DNA of 64,000 nt from Anarhynchus alexandrinus (lineage: Eukaryota > Chordata > Aves > Charadriiformes > Charadriidae): NCBI GenBank assembly GCA_008711295.1, contig VUYV01000100.1, forward strand, positions 2,448,295-2,512,294, read 5' to 3'. A program made the translations under genes and the position numbers. Positions 35,489 through 47,959 of this stretch are shown here, one piece after another. Every line of letters begins with the position of its first letter. The first letter of the stretch is position 1. The notes below the pieces were generated by a model that ran no database searches, was not told the origin of the DNA, and saw only the letters and a list, made by a program, of their open reading frames with translations.

Positions 35489-38400
35489 GTGAGTAAGATC
35501 CGGTTTAGGTGGTTACAGGTAGCTCATAAGAAAACCTATTATTGTAAGATTTCAAGCAACCTTTGCAGTCTTACAGAATCTACTTAGTTACAGATGTGCT
35601 CCAGTCAGATACGGACTTAATTCAGTGCTTATGCACACCCCTGTGCCTAACCTATTATAGTTTGTCCTTGAGATACCACCTAAACAGGATAACTATATGA
35701 ATTGGAGGTGACGAGCATTAGGGTTATATTTTTCAGTTCCACATCCATAGATGATTTTTTTAAAGGACATTAAAATTTGTCAAGTAAAATTTGAAAGATC
35801 AGAATCCAGAAGGAAAAAATAAGTGAATTTGATGGGTTTTTTCTTCTTTTTTTTCCGTAAGATTTCTTTAAATAAAACCCAAACCCAAACCTTGGGTGGC
35901 ACTACACTGAATTAATGAGAGAAAATAGAACTATATAGCTTAGGATTTAGAGATATTTTTTGAACATTCTGACCATCAGTGTAGCCAGTTACCTAAAAAA
36001 AAGGAAAATTTCTGTGACCACAGTCATCTCTGCTGCTAAGGTTACCTGTCTTCACTGCTGCAATGTTTCATCAGAAATAATTTTAGAATAAGAAACTTTG
36101 ATGATGTATCCAGGTTTTTATACCCTCTCTGCCATTGATTCTGTGGGAAAAAACCCACCTTCTTTAGCTTACAATTGTTTTAGCATTCTCCAAGCTTGCT
36201 GTAGCTACATGGGCTGTTGAATCCACTCTCAAGCTTCAAAGTATGTTTTAACATGCCTTGCATCCACAGTTAAGGATATGTTTGTACCTGTGCAGGCATG
36301 ACAGTTAATTAATAGTACTCAAGGTGACATCCATTACCACAGGTTTGGATCCCAGTCCTGTGCTTCATAGTTTGGTGTCTGGAGGAGAGGGTGTTATTCT
36401 AATGCTAATTAACTACTTCTCCTTCCCTCCCTATTGCCAGAGCAAATTGGTTACAGGCCTTCCAGATAGTATTTTTAAAACAAAAGGAACCAAATATGTA
36501 CGAGTATCTGCAAAACATTTAAAATACAAAATTGGTGGGGGGAACATGTCAAAATTGTTGTAGAAAATGGGTTCAGTTGGTGTGAAATTGTCCTGTCTGC
36601 CAGCATTTTCACTCATTGCTTGTAACAGACTGACTCTGAGGTGGACGGGGCAGGCAGATTAAGGAGGAGAGGGGAGTGCTGTTCACAAGCCATTTAGCTC
36701 ATTGCACTTAAGAAGAAGAATGGCAGCGACTACTGCTTGACTGACTTTCATGTGATTAGGGAAGGCTCCTACTCAGGATGCAACTCTTGGCTATGGGCTT
36801 TCATACGAGCTGAAGAGGGTCCTGTTAAGAATATAAGCCTTGATTACTTTTTATGTCCACCTGGCACAACATGAAATCTGCTTGGGGGCCAGTTTAGAAC
36901 AGAGCAAACTGTAAGATGCATACTCAAATTTAATAAATTTGGAAACTGTAGCTGAGATCAGTTGTGTAATATGGGTGTGTAGTCATAGTCAGCATCTTCC
37001 CAAAGAAAGGGGAAAGGTATTTACACGATTTAGTTTCAGACATGCAAATTCGGGTGCTTATGACAAGAGCTTTATTCCCCCGTGGGCTCTGTAAACAATG
37101 GAGCTAAATAAATCAGATGCAGAAAGATTAACTTAGTAGCTAACATAGCACAGCTAGGTTTCATGGAGTGTTATTCAAGGTGGAGTTTGCTCCAATCTCT
37201 TCTAGGTAAAATTCCCTGATTTTACATTGATCTCTCACAATTTCTTCCTTTTGTTGTCCTTCCAGCTGTATTATCTCTCTTTCAAAGATCATTTGCCAGC
37301 CCGCTGTAGCAGGAATGCCATGTGCATCTTTATTTGTATCATTTGTAAGAGTAGTCGTCTTTCTTTCATCTGCTTTAAAAATGTAAAAAGTGATACGGTA
37401 AATGTAATATTCATGGGACGAAGGGAAACTTTTAAAAGAATTTCTGAGTAGATGTCTGTGTATTGCCAACAAAAATAAAGAAAATTATAGCACTAAAGAA
37501 AAAAAGAAATCACATCTGTGCAAGGACAACACTATATCAAGACAGAATAATTCACTTTGTCCTACCTTGGGGTTAAATGCTCGCTGCTGCTTGGGAAAGC
37601 TTGTGTTTCTTTTGTGCTGTGTATGTCTGTGAATGTTTTATGAATCTAATTGAGCTTAGGAATCAAGTTTCGTAGACAGACACAGTTTATTCAGAAGAAT
37701 AAAGATACAGCAGAAAGTTATTGATTTTTGAGGAATCTACGCCTTGTGAAAAATTAACCAGACATTCCTTCGAAATCAATACTATTACCCTTGCTGTTTC
37801 AGGACTTCTTAATCTCACCCACAGAGTGTTTCCAGTGCAAAATAGTCTGTACCATCATTCCTTTCATAAAAGCTGATTTCTGCTGTCCCCTTTCTCTACG
37901 TTCATATCTCCCACTAGTCTTTCTGGATGTGCACCCATGCATGTCTCTGTATAGGGTACTGATGTTCATGAAAAACAGAAAGGTTGCTCTCCCACATTTA
38001 ACAAATTTGGAGGTATGACAAAAGCAAGAACCTTTGTCATAATGAGCAAGTCTTCTTTTACTGATAGAACAAACGTTATACTTTTCCATGATGCTTAAAT
38101 GCTCTTTTGAAAGAAACCATACTAGGAGATTAAAGTCCTTTCAGTCTCCATTCCCAAGGAATGTCTCTCTTGAAACCATCTTTAAAGCTCACAGCTATGG
38201 ATTCTAAATCTTGGTAAGATTTGCCATATCCAAAGCAGAAACATGCTGCTGTTGCCCATCCACTAAAGAAATTTCAGTTAACAATTGACAGCTATACAGC
38301 TTCCAGTCAGGGAAGGGAGTTGTTTTATAGAACTCGAGCAATTATTTCCCTGCTCTTCATGAACATTGTTCCATAACAGGTCTCCTGTTTCAAATTGGCT

Positions 38401-39563
38401 CCTTCTAAAAATTGCTTTTGTTCTATTTTCCCTCACAATCATTCAATCTTAGCTTTCCCAAACTTGAGAAAACCTGAATTTTGTTGGTTTTGAGATAACT
38501 TCATCAAGTTGACAAGAGTAAATTTTCCATGAAAAGAGTTTGCTAACCTTTCTTTGTGTTTAATACCTTCTGTAACTGTGCAGCAGTGGCTTTATGCATC
38601 CTCATTTCTCACTTTTCTAAGACTAGTGACGCTTTCTGTTTGATAATATACATTGAATAAAACCTGTCAGCTATCACTGATGTAGCACTGAACAGATATA
38701 ATATGTTGTGTTTTGAAGTTAGCTTTTTCAGTAATAATTTACTGATCATGAATGGATTTTCTTCTATATATTAGCCATTAGCGTGGCACAAATTTTTAAT
38801 ACCATACTGGGGACTGGTTCCCTACTGGATGTTTTATAACCGAAATTTAATCTAAGTGAACAGAATCTACCTTTTGCAGGAGCCTATGGGACTTAGACTG
38901 GGTAAAAATAAGCATTTGTGACTATCCCTTGGTACATGTCACCAGTAGAAACACATTCAACCTATAAAAAGACTTTATACTCTTGTCAAAACATGCTTTC
39001 CTGCCCTTTTTGGGCACATACCCTTGTGAGATCTCATGAGACAAAACAAATTACAACTGTTTAGACCATGAATGATAAATCTCTAAAGAAGGTCAGGTTC
39101 GTTCTTGAGAGCTGATGGAAATTGTCAAGGGAAGGTTCGCATTTATGGTGGAGGAAATCCAGTCTGACAGGACACATTTTTGTCCTAGGTGACTGCTTGG
39201 GCATTTGAAATTTCTACAGAATTTTCAGTAAGGTGCCAGTGTACGAGTGCTGCTGTTTGAACCAAACACCTCTCTGTTTAGTTAAACACCTATTTTGCAC
39301 ACCTATTTGCAGTCTGATGAATTATTTTCTACCACTGTAATCCATTGTGTAGTTTAAATGGTTACGAAGAGTGGAACCATTCCAGTCACTAATGGTTGAG
39401 CGTTCCTGTTAGACATAATTTACAAAGTCCTTTGGAATCTATCTGAATGAAATTTGCTCTGCTAATGGAAATTATTGGAATTATAAACAATGAGAATTTT
39501 AGATCTAAAATATTTTTCTGTTGTGTTCGATGAGTTCCTAAACTACTATAGAAAATAAGTTAC

Positions 39564-39693
39564 CTTGTGACATGGGAGTATAGTTTTTGTCCAGGAAAGG
39601 CCAGAAAGGTCCAGTAGAGTGCAGCTGAACTGTACAGGTCATATCTTCCCGGACTGGCAGGTTATATGTCAGGACCAGAGGAATTGTTTTAAT
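39564..39693 (-). other. Exon-like candidate, unrecognised (minus)
   Basis: On the minus strand, 130 open bases end in a good donor (CACAAG|GTAACT). The frame reads IKTIPLVLTYNLPVREDM, then TCTVQLHSTGPFWPF and NYTPMSQ, leaving one spare G. Base composition is richer in G+C than the surroundings and includes a CpG. The upstream acceptor (AAGTCAG) lacks a good pyrimidine tract. An alternative acceptor at CTGCCAG would shorten the exon to 90 bases. The spare G joins in frame to the candidate at 31481. No family is recognised. Confidence 0.23.
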
Positions 39694-39923
39694 CTGACTT
39701 GAGTACTTTTATTGTACATACATAATGTATGCATGTCTATTATGCATATATTTAAATGGACTACTAAAAAACATAGGTGAGAACCTTTAAAATATATACA
39801 AAAAAAGTAGATGAATATTTCAAAGCATGAGACATTCTCATTGATGGTTTGCACCAGGAGTATAAAATTGAAAATGTCATAGTTCAGAAGCAATTTATAG
39901 CCTTCCCAATATTAAAAACCATG

Positions 39924-39947
39924 AATAAATAAATAAATAAATAAATA
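39924..39947. repeat. (AATA)n microsatellite
   Basis: Six tandem copies of the AATA-type tetranucleotide follow 'catg' and end at 'atagga'. Confidence 0.9.
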
Positions 39948-41214
39948 GGAAGGTTTAAATTGGAGCATGTCATCTCTTCAAATGGAATCAGAGATTTCAG
40001 GGAAGGAAAACAAATGTTTTAATATGAACTGATCTGAGGTGCGGTTACTGGGGGGGTTTAAAGGCCTGTAGGTTTTTTTTTACAGTTGTTTCACTGTAAA
40101 ACTGCAATTGAATTTTTCAGTTTGAATAGAAGATCCAGATGGTGTTTCATTTGAAATTGACTTTAAGTCTTTCTTGAAATTACCCCAGGGTTTACAGAAT
40201 TTGAACTGTTCAGTGCAGATAAGGAAGATCAATTCAGTATCAGCTTTCCCAGGATCCTGACCATAATACACACACGTATTGTCAGTGTGGATCTTACATA
40301 ATGATTCTATAGCCATACAAACATAATGACTGATTAAAAAAAAACAACAAAAAAACCAAAAAAACAATCTTCAGTACAGTAATTATTTAATCATAAACAT
40401 TTGGAGTATCAAAGATTCTCAGATTCCAGATCACAGAGAAAGATATATTGCAAAGCCAAGTTTGAATTAAATACTCACAGTTTTCTGCCAGGAAGACGGA
40501 TTTTTTATTGGTTCTGCACATGGTCCTTTAAATGAGAAAGGTTATGACATGACCAGCCAAGACGGAAAAACCTATTTGTATAATTAACCAATGGGTTAAA
40601 AAAATTGAGTGACATCATGTTTTCCACCGAGTAAGTGTTGACACCTCTTTGTCCTGCACTCTGCCATTTGCTAAATGATACTTCACAAGCAGCAGTCTCT
40701 GTGGAGCCACGCTGATTACAGCCAGGAACACAGAAGCACAATGACAAAAAGGGACAATCTCTTGTACATTTACAGCATGCCTATATTAAAAGTGAAGAGA
40801 CTTCTGAGTCAGCTCTCCGTACATCGACTGTGAAACTTGCAGATGACAAAATAACATCACTCCACCTAGTTCCAGCTGCACCAGAAGGCATCCAGAAGTC
40901 AAGTACTTTTCTGTGGCTTTGTGCTTTCTCCGCAGTTAATGAGAACTGTTGAAGAGCAAAATGAAAAACTTTAGTTAAAAACTAAATTTGATTCAATGAT
41001 GCTATGAAGGCATTCATAAGAAATTGAAAATGCAGTGTATAACAAAGGAGAAAGTGGAAAATAGGAGACAAATTACATTAAAAGTTATGAAGTGCAGAAA
41101 GCTGATTAAACCCCCCCAAAATACTAAAGATGTTGCTGATTATTAACCACAAAGAAATGTTGTTTTTTTTTAAAGTAGAATGGAAAAAAAAGTCCTACAT
41201 TGCTGTAGGTTTAC

Positions 41215-41448
41215 TAATTGGAAATGGTGAAATTGTTAAAAATTGATGCAGAGCTGGCAGATGTGTTTTATAAATATGTCTGCACTGCATGGAAAAAGAA
41301 TAGGATTTTGCATTTACACTTAAGAGAATGATGAAGCATATTCCAGCCTATTAAATACAACATCCTCTAAGCACAAACATCAGACTCTGCCCAAAAAAAT
41401 TTCCCAGTAATGTTAATTTTTAATATTCTTCAGATATTTGGAATATCT
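41215..41448 (+). mobile_element. Old CR1/L3-like element, left part
   Basis: 'ggaaatggtgaaattgttaa' with 'gatgcagagctggcagatgt' and 'tataaatatgtctgcactg' align in order with the region before the reverse transcriptase of ancient CR1/L3-type LINEs ('ggtgaaattgttaataatgatgcagaaaaggcagaagtgttcaataaatatttctgttctgtg'). Later, 'taatgttaatttttaatatt' matches the 'taatgttgattttcaataag' block. It stops abruptly where the younger CR1 begins and resumes at 42007. Confidence 0.6.
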
Positions 41449-42006
41449 GGCCGGCAGGTCAAGGGAGGTGATTCTTCCCCTCCACTCTACTCTGGTGAAA
41501 CCCCACCTGGAGTACTGAGTCCAGTTCTGGAGCCCCAAACATAGGAAAGACATGGACCTGTTGGAGTGGGTCCAGAGGAGGGCCACAAAGATGTTCAGAG
41601 GGCTGGAGCACCTCTCCTATGAAGACAGGCTGAGAGAGTTGGGGTTGTTCAGCCTGGAGAAGAGAAAGCTCTGGGGAGACTTTATTGCGGCCTTCCAGCA
41701 CCTAGAGGGGCCTACAGAAGAGCTGGAGAAGGACTTTTCACATGGGACAAGGGGGAATGGCTTCAAACTGGAAGAAGGTAGATTTAGATTAGATATTAGG
41801 AGGAAATTTTTCACTGAGAGGGTGGTGAGGCACTGGAACAGGTTACCCAGAGAAGTTGTGGAAGCTCCATGCCTGGAGGTGTTCAAGGCCAGGCTGCATG
41901 GGGTTTTGAGCAACCTGGTCTAGTGGGAGGTGTCCCTGCCATGGTAGGGGAGTTGGAACTCGATGTTTAAGGTCGCTTCCAATCTAAACCATTCTATAAT
42001 TCTATT
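41449..42006 (+). mobile_element. CR1: Young CR1 LINE inserted in an older LINE
   Basis: Begins at 'ggccggcaggtcaagggagg' and ends at the terminal 'attctataattctat' repeat. It reads [48 protein letters not shown] and [20 protein letters not shown] in the CR1 C-terminal frame, ending at a TAG near 41921-41923. A stop (TGA) replaces the C in HLEYC at about 41516. It is 5'-truncated and inactive. Flanking old-LINE sequence continues on both sides with almost no loss, so the insertion site is precise. Confidence 0.95.
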
Positions 42007-42535
42007 CCAGAACAATAAAACTATGCTATGGATGTGTCAGAATGCAGAAAGGGCAGGCAGGCAGGATAACCAGGGTAATTACATGCTAGTTTGTCTAACA
42101 TCCATCTGGACAAAATAATATAAGGCGTAGTACAGTAATCAGTTAATAAAGAATCAGAGGGATATAATTAATGTCAGTCAAAATGGTTTTATGGAAAATA
42201 AACCTTGTCAGACAAACCTGATTTAATTCTTTTATGGGAGTACATGTTTAGCTGATACAGCTATTGTTGCAGACTGGATATATTTAGATTTTTATAAGAC
42301 TTTTGACTTAAACCATCTGACATTCAGATTTTTAAAAAATTACCTTTATACTCTATCTAAATAAAGCGCATGCTAAATGGAATAAAAAGTGATGGATCTC
42401 CAAAAGTAGCTGTCAATGAGGACTCATCACTGAATGAGAATGTTTTCACAGGAGCTAGTATTCAGTCTGACACTATTCAATATATTTTTTATCCAGGATC
42501 CAGGAATAAATATGAAATTGCTGCTGAAAAAAAAA
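42007..42535 (+). mobile_element. Old CR1/L3-like element, reverse-transcriptase part
   Basis: This is the continuation of the element interrupted at 41448. The block 'aaccagggtaattacatgct' matches the LINE 'gacccgggtaattataggcc' region. In frame at 42173-42223 it reads VSQNGFMENKPCQTNLI, close to the RT motif 'SQHGFMENRSCQTNL'. At 42275-42313 it reads WIYLDFYKTFDLN, the RT motif A (YLDFxKAFD) with its aspartate kept. Stops and indels between these blocks show that it is long dead. It ends near an A-run at 42527-42541. Confidence 0.7.
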
Positions 42536-42541
42536 AAAAAA
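42527..42541. repeat. Poly-A run
   Basis: Fifteen A's follow 'ttgctgctg'. The run may have grown by slippage inside the old LINE. CR1-type elements do not normally end in poly-A. Confidence 0.9.
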
Positions 42542-42879
42542 GGAGGTGACAGATGAGAAGAATGGTAAATAACAGTGAGGCGCAGGCTTACACTAGAGAG
42601 ACTAGAATGGCAAAGCTGTGCACCTCTAACAAGGGATTCCTGCCACTGCCACCTTCTCTGCTGCTACCTAAGGGTGGTTTGACCATTACCCTGACATTAA
42701 AAGGCTAGGTGGGCAGTACTGGAAAACCAGCTCAAAGTAAAATGGTGTTATAACCAAAAAGCTTCTGAAATTCTCATACAGAAAAACAAGGAGGTCATGA
42801 ATTAATCATGGCTAACAACTTTGGAAGAATTTTGCTGTCAGTATTCTTTATCAGTTATTCAAAAATTGAAGAACAAGTA

Positions 42880-43150
42880 TAGGAGCCACAAAATTATTCT
42901 GTGGACTGAAAGCGTAAAAGCTAAATGTGTGCAAATTCTCAAAAATAGTTATGAGAGAACTTCATGGCAGTGAAAATGTACCTTCAGCAAGATAGCAAAG
43001 AAATAACATAACAGCAATTATAAAATAGAATCCGAAAAATTCAAAGACAGCATTAACCATTTGTTCTGAAAAAAAGAGAGTGGCTGTTCCATCTCATAAT
43101 GATAGGTATCAAAACTGGTAAGATTTGAAAGGAGAAGTCCTAGATTTTAT
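42880..43150 (+). mobile_element. Possible 3' part of the old CR1/L3 element
   Basis: 'ttattctgtggactgaaag' then 'aaatgtgtgcaaattctcaa' and 'aaatagttatgagagaactt' resemble the late coding part of the same old LINE family, strongly decayed. Orientation and spacing fit the element at 41215-42535, with an unrecognised block (42540-42880) between. Confidence 0.35.
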
Positions 43151-45784
43151 TAGATCACTAATTTATTTGGAAAAAGAGGGCAAACTTTAACTTATAAAAC
43201 CCAAACTTGAAAAAAAAAAAAGACTTTGCAGCAGCTACTGTGGATGACAGTTGTTATTTTGCAAGTGTTAAAGAATGATGACTGTATACTTACCTGTTTT
43301 TTTCCAGGGGAAACAGATCTAACCTAAACTCCTTATATTTGAATACAACTATTAACATTCTGGAGTCTGTATTTTATCTTACTCTGTACCTCCTCCTTTA
43401 CTTGGTCAGCCAAAGTATTCTTGTTTGCAGTGCAACATTTTTCTGATTTATCCTGATATGTCTTATTAATGTTTTTTCTTTTTTTTTCCAAGTCCAACTA
43501 TGTTGTTAATGTCATGTTGCATATAGATGAATGTTGCTCAGTTACCATCTAAACTTTGGATAAGCAAACCTACATCCTTCTATATTACTCAGGTATGCAC
43601 CACTACTAGACTTTTATGTTACATATGGAAATATATTTTGTATTAGTCTTTGAAGAAACAGTTTGAAAAATTAGGGTAAAAATATTTGCCTTCTGGAAAA
43701 AGAAAACCTCTACAAATAGAGTAACTGCTCCATTGAAGTTCTGTGCTGAGAAGAAAAATCAGTGCAAGTTAATCTCCAAAGCCTATTACCCTGAACCTTT
43801 TACTTATATCTATGAAGAAGGCTTTAGAGGTAACATATCTAACAATAGGTGTTGTTCTGTCTTTTTGCACTAGTATGAATTTTCCTTGCGATGCAGGTTC
43901 AGATAGCAGTCTGCCATAGTCTGAATTTCATTACTCAACTTAGAGAAGAAAAAAAAAACCCTCAAAGAATGGAAAATCCAATTCAGACTATTTTTTCCAC
44001 AAACACGACTATGAAGGTCGATGACTTACTGTGCTTGACAGCCCCTCACCACAGATCCATCAGGAGAAAAACACTGACTTGCAGAATTCTATACTTTTTA
44101 TCTGAAAATATTCTCTTTTATGAATTTTCATCATTTCCAAAACATGGCAATGTCCTCCTCAGTTCTGAATCATCAAGAGTTGGATGTAAATAACAGGTGG
44201 GATGCAGCCTCTAGATATCTTTGCTTGTCAGGAATTTGGTTCCATAACTCAGAGATACTCAATTAATTCCAGGCACAGATGTAGGAGCACCACATGGGAG
44301 AGATGCAGGACATGCTTTTGCGTACTGGACTGTGATGAACTCTGAAAGCGTGTTTCACGGCCAGCAGTGCGTTAGTGTGTGGAAAAGGGAATCTAGCATG
44401 CCTGTGTGTGTACATAGATCCAGTTTTCTTTTCCCTCACCTTTTCTTTTTGCTGCTCTTTCATTCTAACTCTACAGTTGATTAAGTACCATCCATTGTCC
44501 ATATGATTGCTGTCCTGAAGTAGTTGGGCTGCTGTGCTTATTCTGCAATGACTTCTGGGCATATGCTCTGCAGCTCCCTGAAAGGCATTTGTGCTCTGCA
44601 GTTCCTAGCTGTGTTACCTTTGGAGATCCTTTCTGACATTTACCCCACAACTTCACTCTGTCTCTGTGCTCTAAGTTTGGTGTACAGGTGGCTTCTGACT
44701 CCCTGGTAGCTTACTTGACATGGAAATAACTTTGGTGCCCAAGTGTCCCTGTGAAAGAAGCCTGAAAGCCTACATCAATGGTCCTGATTTGAAGCTGCAA
44801 ACCAGAAGCCTGAAAAAGTCCAGCATTAACAGCAGCATAGCTTCCAACACCTGGAGGACCTGCAAGTGAAAACTGGAGGTTATTTCTATAACAGCACTGT
44901 ACTTCCAGGCAGGGAACAAGCCGATGCCTAACATTTCACTCCAAATATGGGAACACCAGCAAGTAAAAGAGTGTATTCATGAGACTACACTGACATGATT
45001 GCACGATTTTCAGAACTGCTAGAAACTGCCCTGGTAGACAAAGCAGCTAGCCAAAGCTGGAGCTTGCTGAGTGGTGCCTGCATGGCACCACCCTTTGCTG
45101 CAAGGTCCTGAGAGATAGACTCCATCTCCCCTAACATTAGACATTTAGGCTCCTTTTATAATCAATGAAGAGAAACAGACCTCTGGAATGTGATTCATCT
45201 GATCTATTTTAAACACTAGGCTTACAATGAGACAAATGTGACCTAGAGCATCTCTTTTTTCAACTGACTGTAAAGCAAGACTAGCCAAGTAAAGCAGACA
45301 AAAATGCCTACAGTACAGTGAGATGAACCCCGAGATGCTTGTGGAAGTTAGGAGCTTCTAGGTTAAGGCTGAAGTGAGGTGCAGATATAGATTTCACCTA
45401 CATCCCATTAAATATGACCAATTCCTTTATTGCACCTGCTTTCCAGTTGTTCCTACCACTTTCCTAGTTTGGAGAGTGAGCTGAATGTCTTGGAAGGAAA
45501 GATGGTCAATGGCATTGGGAGTGGACATCTTCATCAAATGCCATTGTTCGTTTATGGTGTTTTCTCCCCTTACCCATCCCCTTTGAAAGAAACAAATATG
45601 TATTCTTCAAACTATCTAATTCATATGGTCTTAGCCTAGCTAACAGATCTATCAAATGCATCCAGACACACACAAATCAGTTCAGAATTTTATTGGATCT
45701 GTTAGTTGTTACCTCAAATCTCCATTTGAACTAATTTCCAGAGTCAGATCTTTTTTTGTTTGGGTTTTTTAATTGATCAAAGCA
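43151..45784. other. Unique sequence with one small exon-like candidate
   Basis: No gene or young repeat is recognised apart from the 75-base candidate at 44440-44514. Scattered words near 45350 resemble decayed ancient repeats. Confidence 0.45.
44440..44514 (-). other. 75-base exon-like candidate, unrecognised (minus)
   Basis: On the minus strand 'gcccaactacttcag' is followed by exactly 75 open bases and the donor GAAAAG|GTGAGG. It encodes 25 codons in one phase, DSNHMDNGWYLINCRVRM followed by KEQQKEK. Both splice signals are good and the length is a multiple of three. Its phase 0 end does not fit the next candidate downstream, so a complete gene model cannot be built. Confidence 0.2.
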
Positions 45785-46680
45785 ACTCACTCAAAATTTT
45801 GCAGATAACACCAAGTTGGGTGGGAGTGTTAATCTGCTTCAGGGTAGGAAGGCCCTACAGAGGGATCTGGACAGGCTGGATCCATGGGCTGAGGCCAAAG
45901 GTATGAGGTTCAACAAGGCCAAGTGCCGGGTCCTGCACTTGGGTCACAACAACCCCATGCCAAGCTACAGGCATGGGGAAGTGTGGCTGGAAAGCTTCCC
46001 AGTGGAAAAGAACCAGGGAGTGTTGGTTGATGGCCAGCTGAATATGAGCGAGCAGTATGCCCAGATGTCCAAGAAGGCCAATAGCATCCTGGCTTGTATC
46101 AGAAATAGTGTGGCCAGCAAGACTAGGGAAATGATTGTCCCCCTGTACTCAGCACTGGTGAGGCCCCACCTCGAATACTGTGTTTAGTTTTGGGCCCCTC
46201 ACTACGAGAAAGACATTGAGATTCTGGAGTGTGTCCAGAGAAGGGCAACAATGCTGGTGAGGGTTCTAGAGAACAAGTCTTATGAGGAGTGGCTGAGGGA
46301 GCTGGGATTGTTTAGCCTGGAGACAAGAAGACTCAGTGGCGACTTTATCGCTCTCTACAACTACATGAAAGGAGGTTGTAGTGAGATGGGGGTCAGTCAC
46401 TTATCACAAGTAACAAGCGGTAGGACGAGAGGAAATGGCCTCAAGTTATGCCAGGGGAGGTTTATGTTGGATATTAGGAAAAATTTCTTCACAGAAAGGG
46501 CTGTGAAACATTGGAACAGGCTGCCTAGGGAAGCGGTGGAATCACCATCCCTGGAGGTATTTAAAAGACATGTAGACGTGGTGTTTAGGGACATGGTTTA
46601 GTGTGGGCAGTGTTAGGTTGATGGTTGGATTCAAGGATCTTAAAGGTCCCTTCCAACCTAGACAATTCTATGATTCTATG
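45785..46680 (+). mobile_element. CR1: CR1 LINE, longest copy, from the RT active site
   Basis: The copy starts at the catalytic box of the reverse transcriptase: [11 protein letters not shown], where the second aspartate of the usual FADD box is changed to asparagine (GAT AAC). It continues with [59 protein letters not shown], then a stop (TAG near 46185), a frame shift, [22 protein letters not shown] and [20 protein letters not shown]. It ends in 'attctatgattctatg'. This is a different subfamily from the 4-, 10- and 41-kb copies and is inactive. Confidence 0.95.
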
Positions 46681-47959
46681 AAATGGAAAATTTTTTAGGA
46701 AAATGAAAACCTACAAACTAACTGATGACTCAACCATAAAAGAAGTTTCGTACCAAACATTCAAAATCATAATGCTATTATACAAAGTATTCCTGAAGAC
46801 AATCTCAAATAACAAATACAAAAGGAGACAACCAGAAACATGGAGTAAGTTTGGAAATAAAATACATGTTAACCCCCAGACCCCCAGACTGCTACCCCTT
46901 CTCCCCAAATTCTCCAAATTGTTACACAATCTGTGCTTCTTTATGATTTTTACTTTCTCATTAAGTGTTAATCCTATTTTAGTCTGTAAATCTTTTTAAA
47001 GGAAAAGAATATTTCAATGGTAAGACCTTTAGATTTCAAGTCAGTGTAGCTGGAAGAAGAATTAAAAGTTTTTTAAAGGTAGAAGGAGAAAGAAAAGTGT
47101 TACTGAGGCTCCTTTTGTGAATTTTTTTTTCAATTTTACTGAAAAGAAAAACTAACACCCAGAATTTATACAGTAGAAGGAATTAAAAAGGATATTCAAA
47201 GATATAGCATTTCAACTCTGGTCTCTGCTTCTTGCCAGCCATCTTGTTTGAGCACATAACTCAGAACAAGCTACAATTCGTAACTACTCTTACATGTAGG
47301 TAGCTTGTGAACCACTCTGACGAGTCGTCTTTAAATGTAAAATATTATTACCATCTTATTCCACAGTAAATCTTTGTTTCAGAGTTCGTTATAAGTCTTC
47401 TTCGACTGCATATAAAGAAAATAAAATGTCTGTATTGCATAGAGACCAAAAGGTATTTTCTAAAGCTAATGAAAAAAATGTAAGAACTGAAAAAATTCTT
47501 CATGTTGCCATATGTATGCACATGCACTCACAAACATAGATTCACATATAATAGTAAAAAAGGCCATGAATGACTTAAAATTAAGACATAGAACCTGAAA
47601 TACCAAATGGAGCTGTGTACAGCTAAGGAAAAACAATGTACTATCAGCAGTAGCAAAATAAATGCTGATGCATGAATGATGTATTACCAACGGACTGTAA
47701 ATAACAAAGGCATAATAGTTGCTGGGCATAGTGAGAGGAGAAAGCAAACTAAACAATCAACAAATTGCTTTGTTATAATTAGATATTCTTCAAAAGTGTG
47801 GCTTCAAACTGCATGAATTTTAGTTACCATTTAAAACAGTGATTTTCAGTCTTCTGTCCCCTTACTCTAGTAAACATTTCTATTAGGTGGTTAAGATAAG
47901 CAGTGAAAACTGCATTAAAAGTTATAAACATAAATACATTAATAAATGGAACAGAATGT

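Larger units (their letters stand above)
34372..41214. other. Mostly unique sequence with weak exon candidates
   Basis: No confirmed gene. Exon-like candidates at 35331-35488 (plus) and 39564-39693 (minus) are listed separately. Another minus-strand open frame (40080-40367) follows a long T-run and AG, but its phase does not fit its neighbours. The rest is AT-rich unique DNA with an AATA tract at 39924 and an A-rich run at 40335-40365. Confidence 0.45.

Noticed and set aside
40080..40367. Minus-strand cysteine-containing frame after a T-run and AG
   Set aside because: The entry and exit phases do not fit the neighbouring candidates and the donor is unclear, so it is not listed as a feature.
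40481..40560. 47-base possible mini-exon with a GTGAGT donor on minus
   Set aside because: The phase-0 reading has a stop, and no reading frame links it to both neighbouring candidates.
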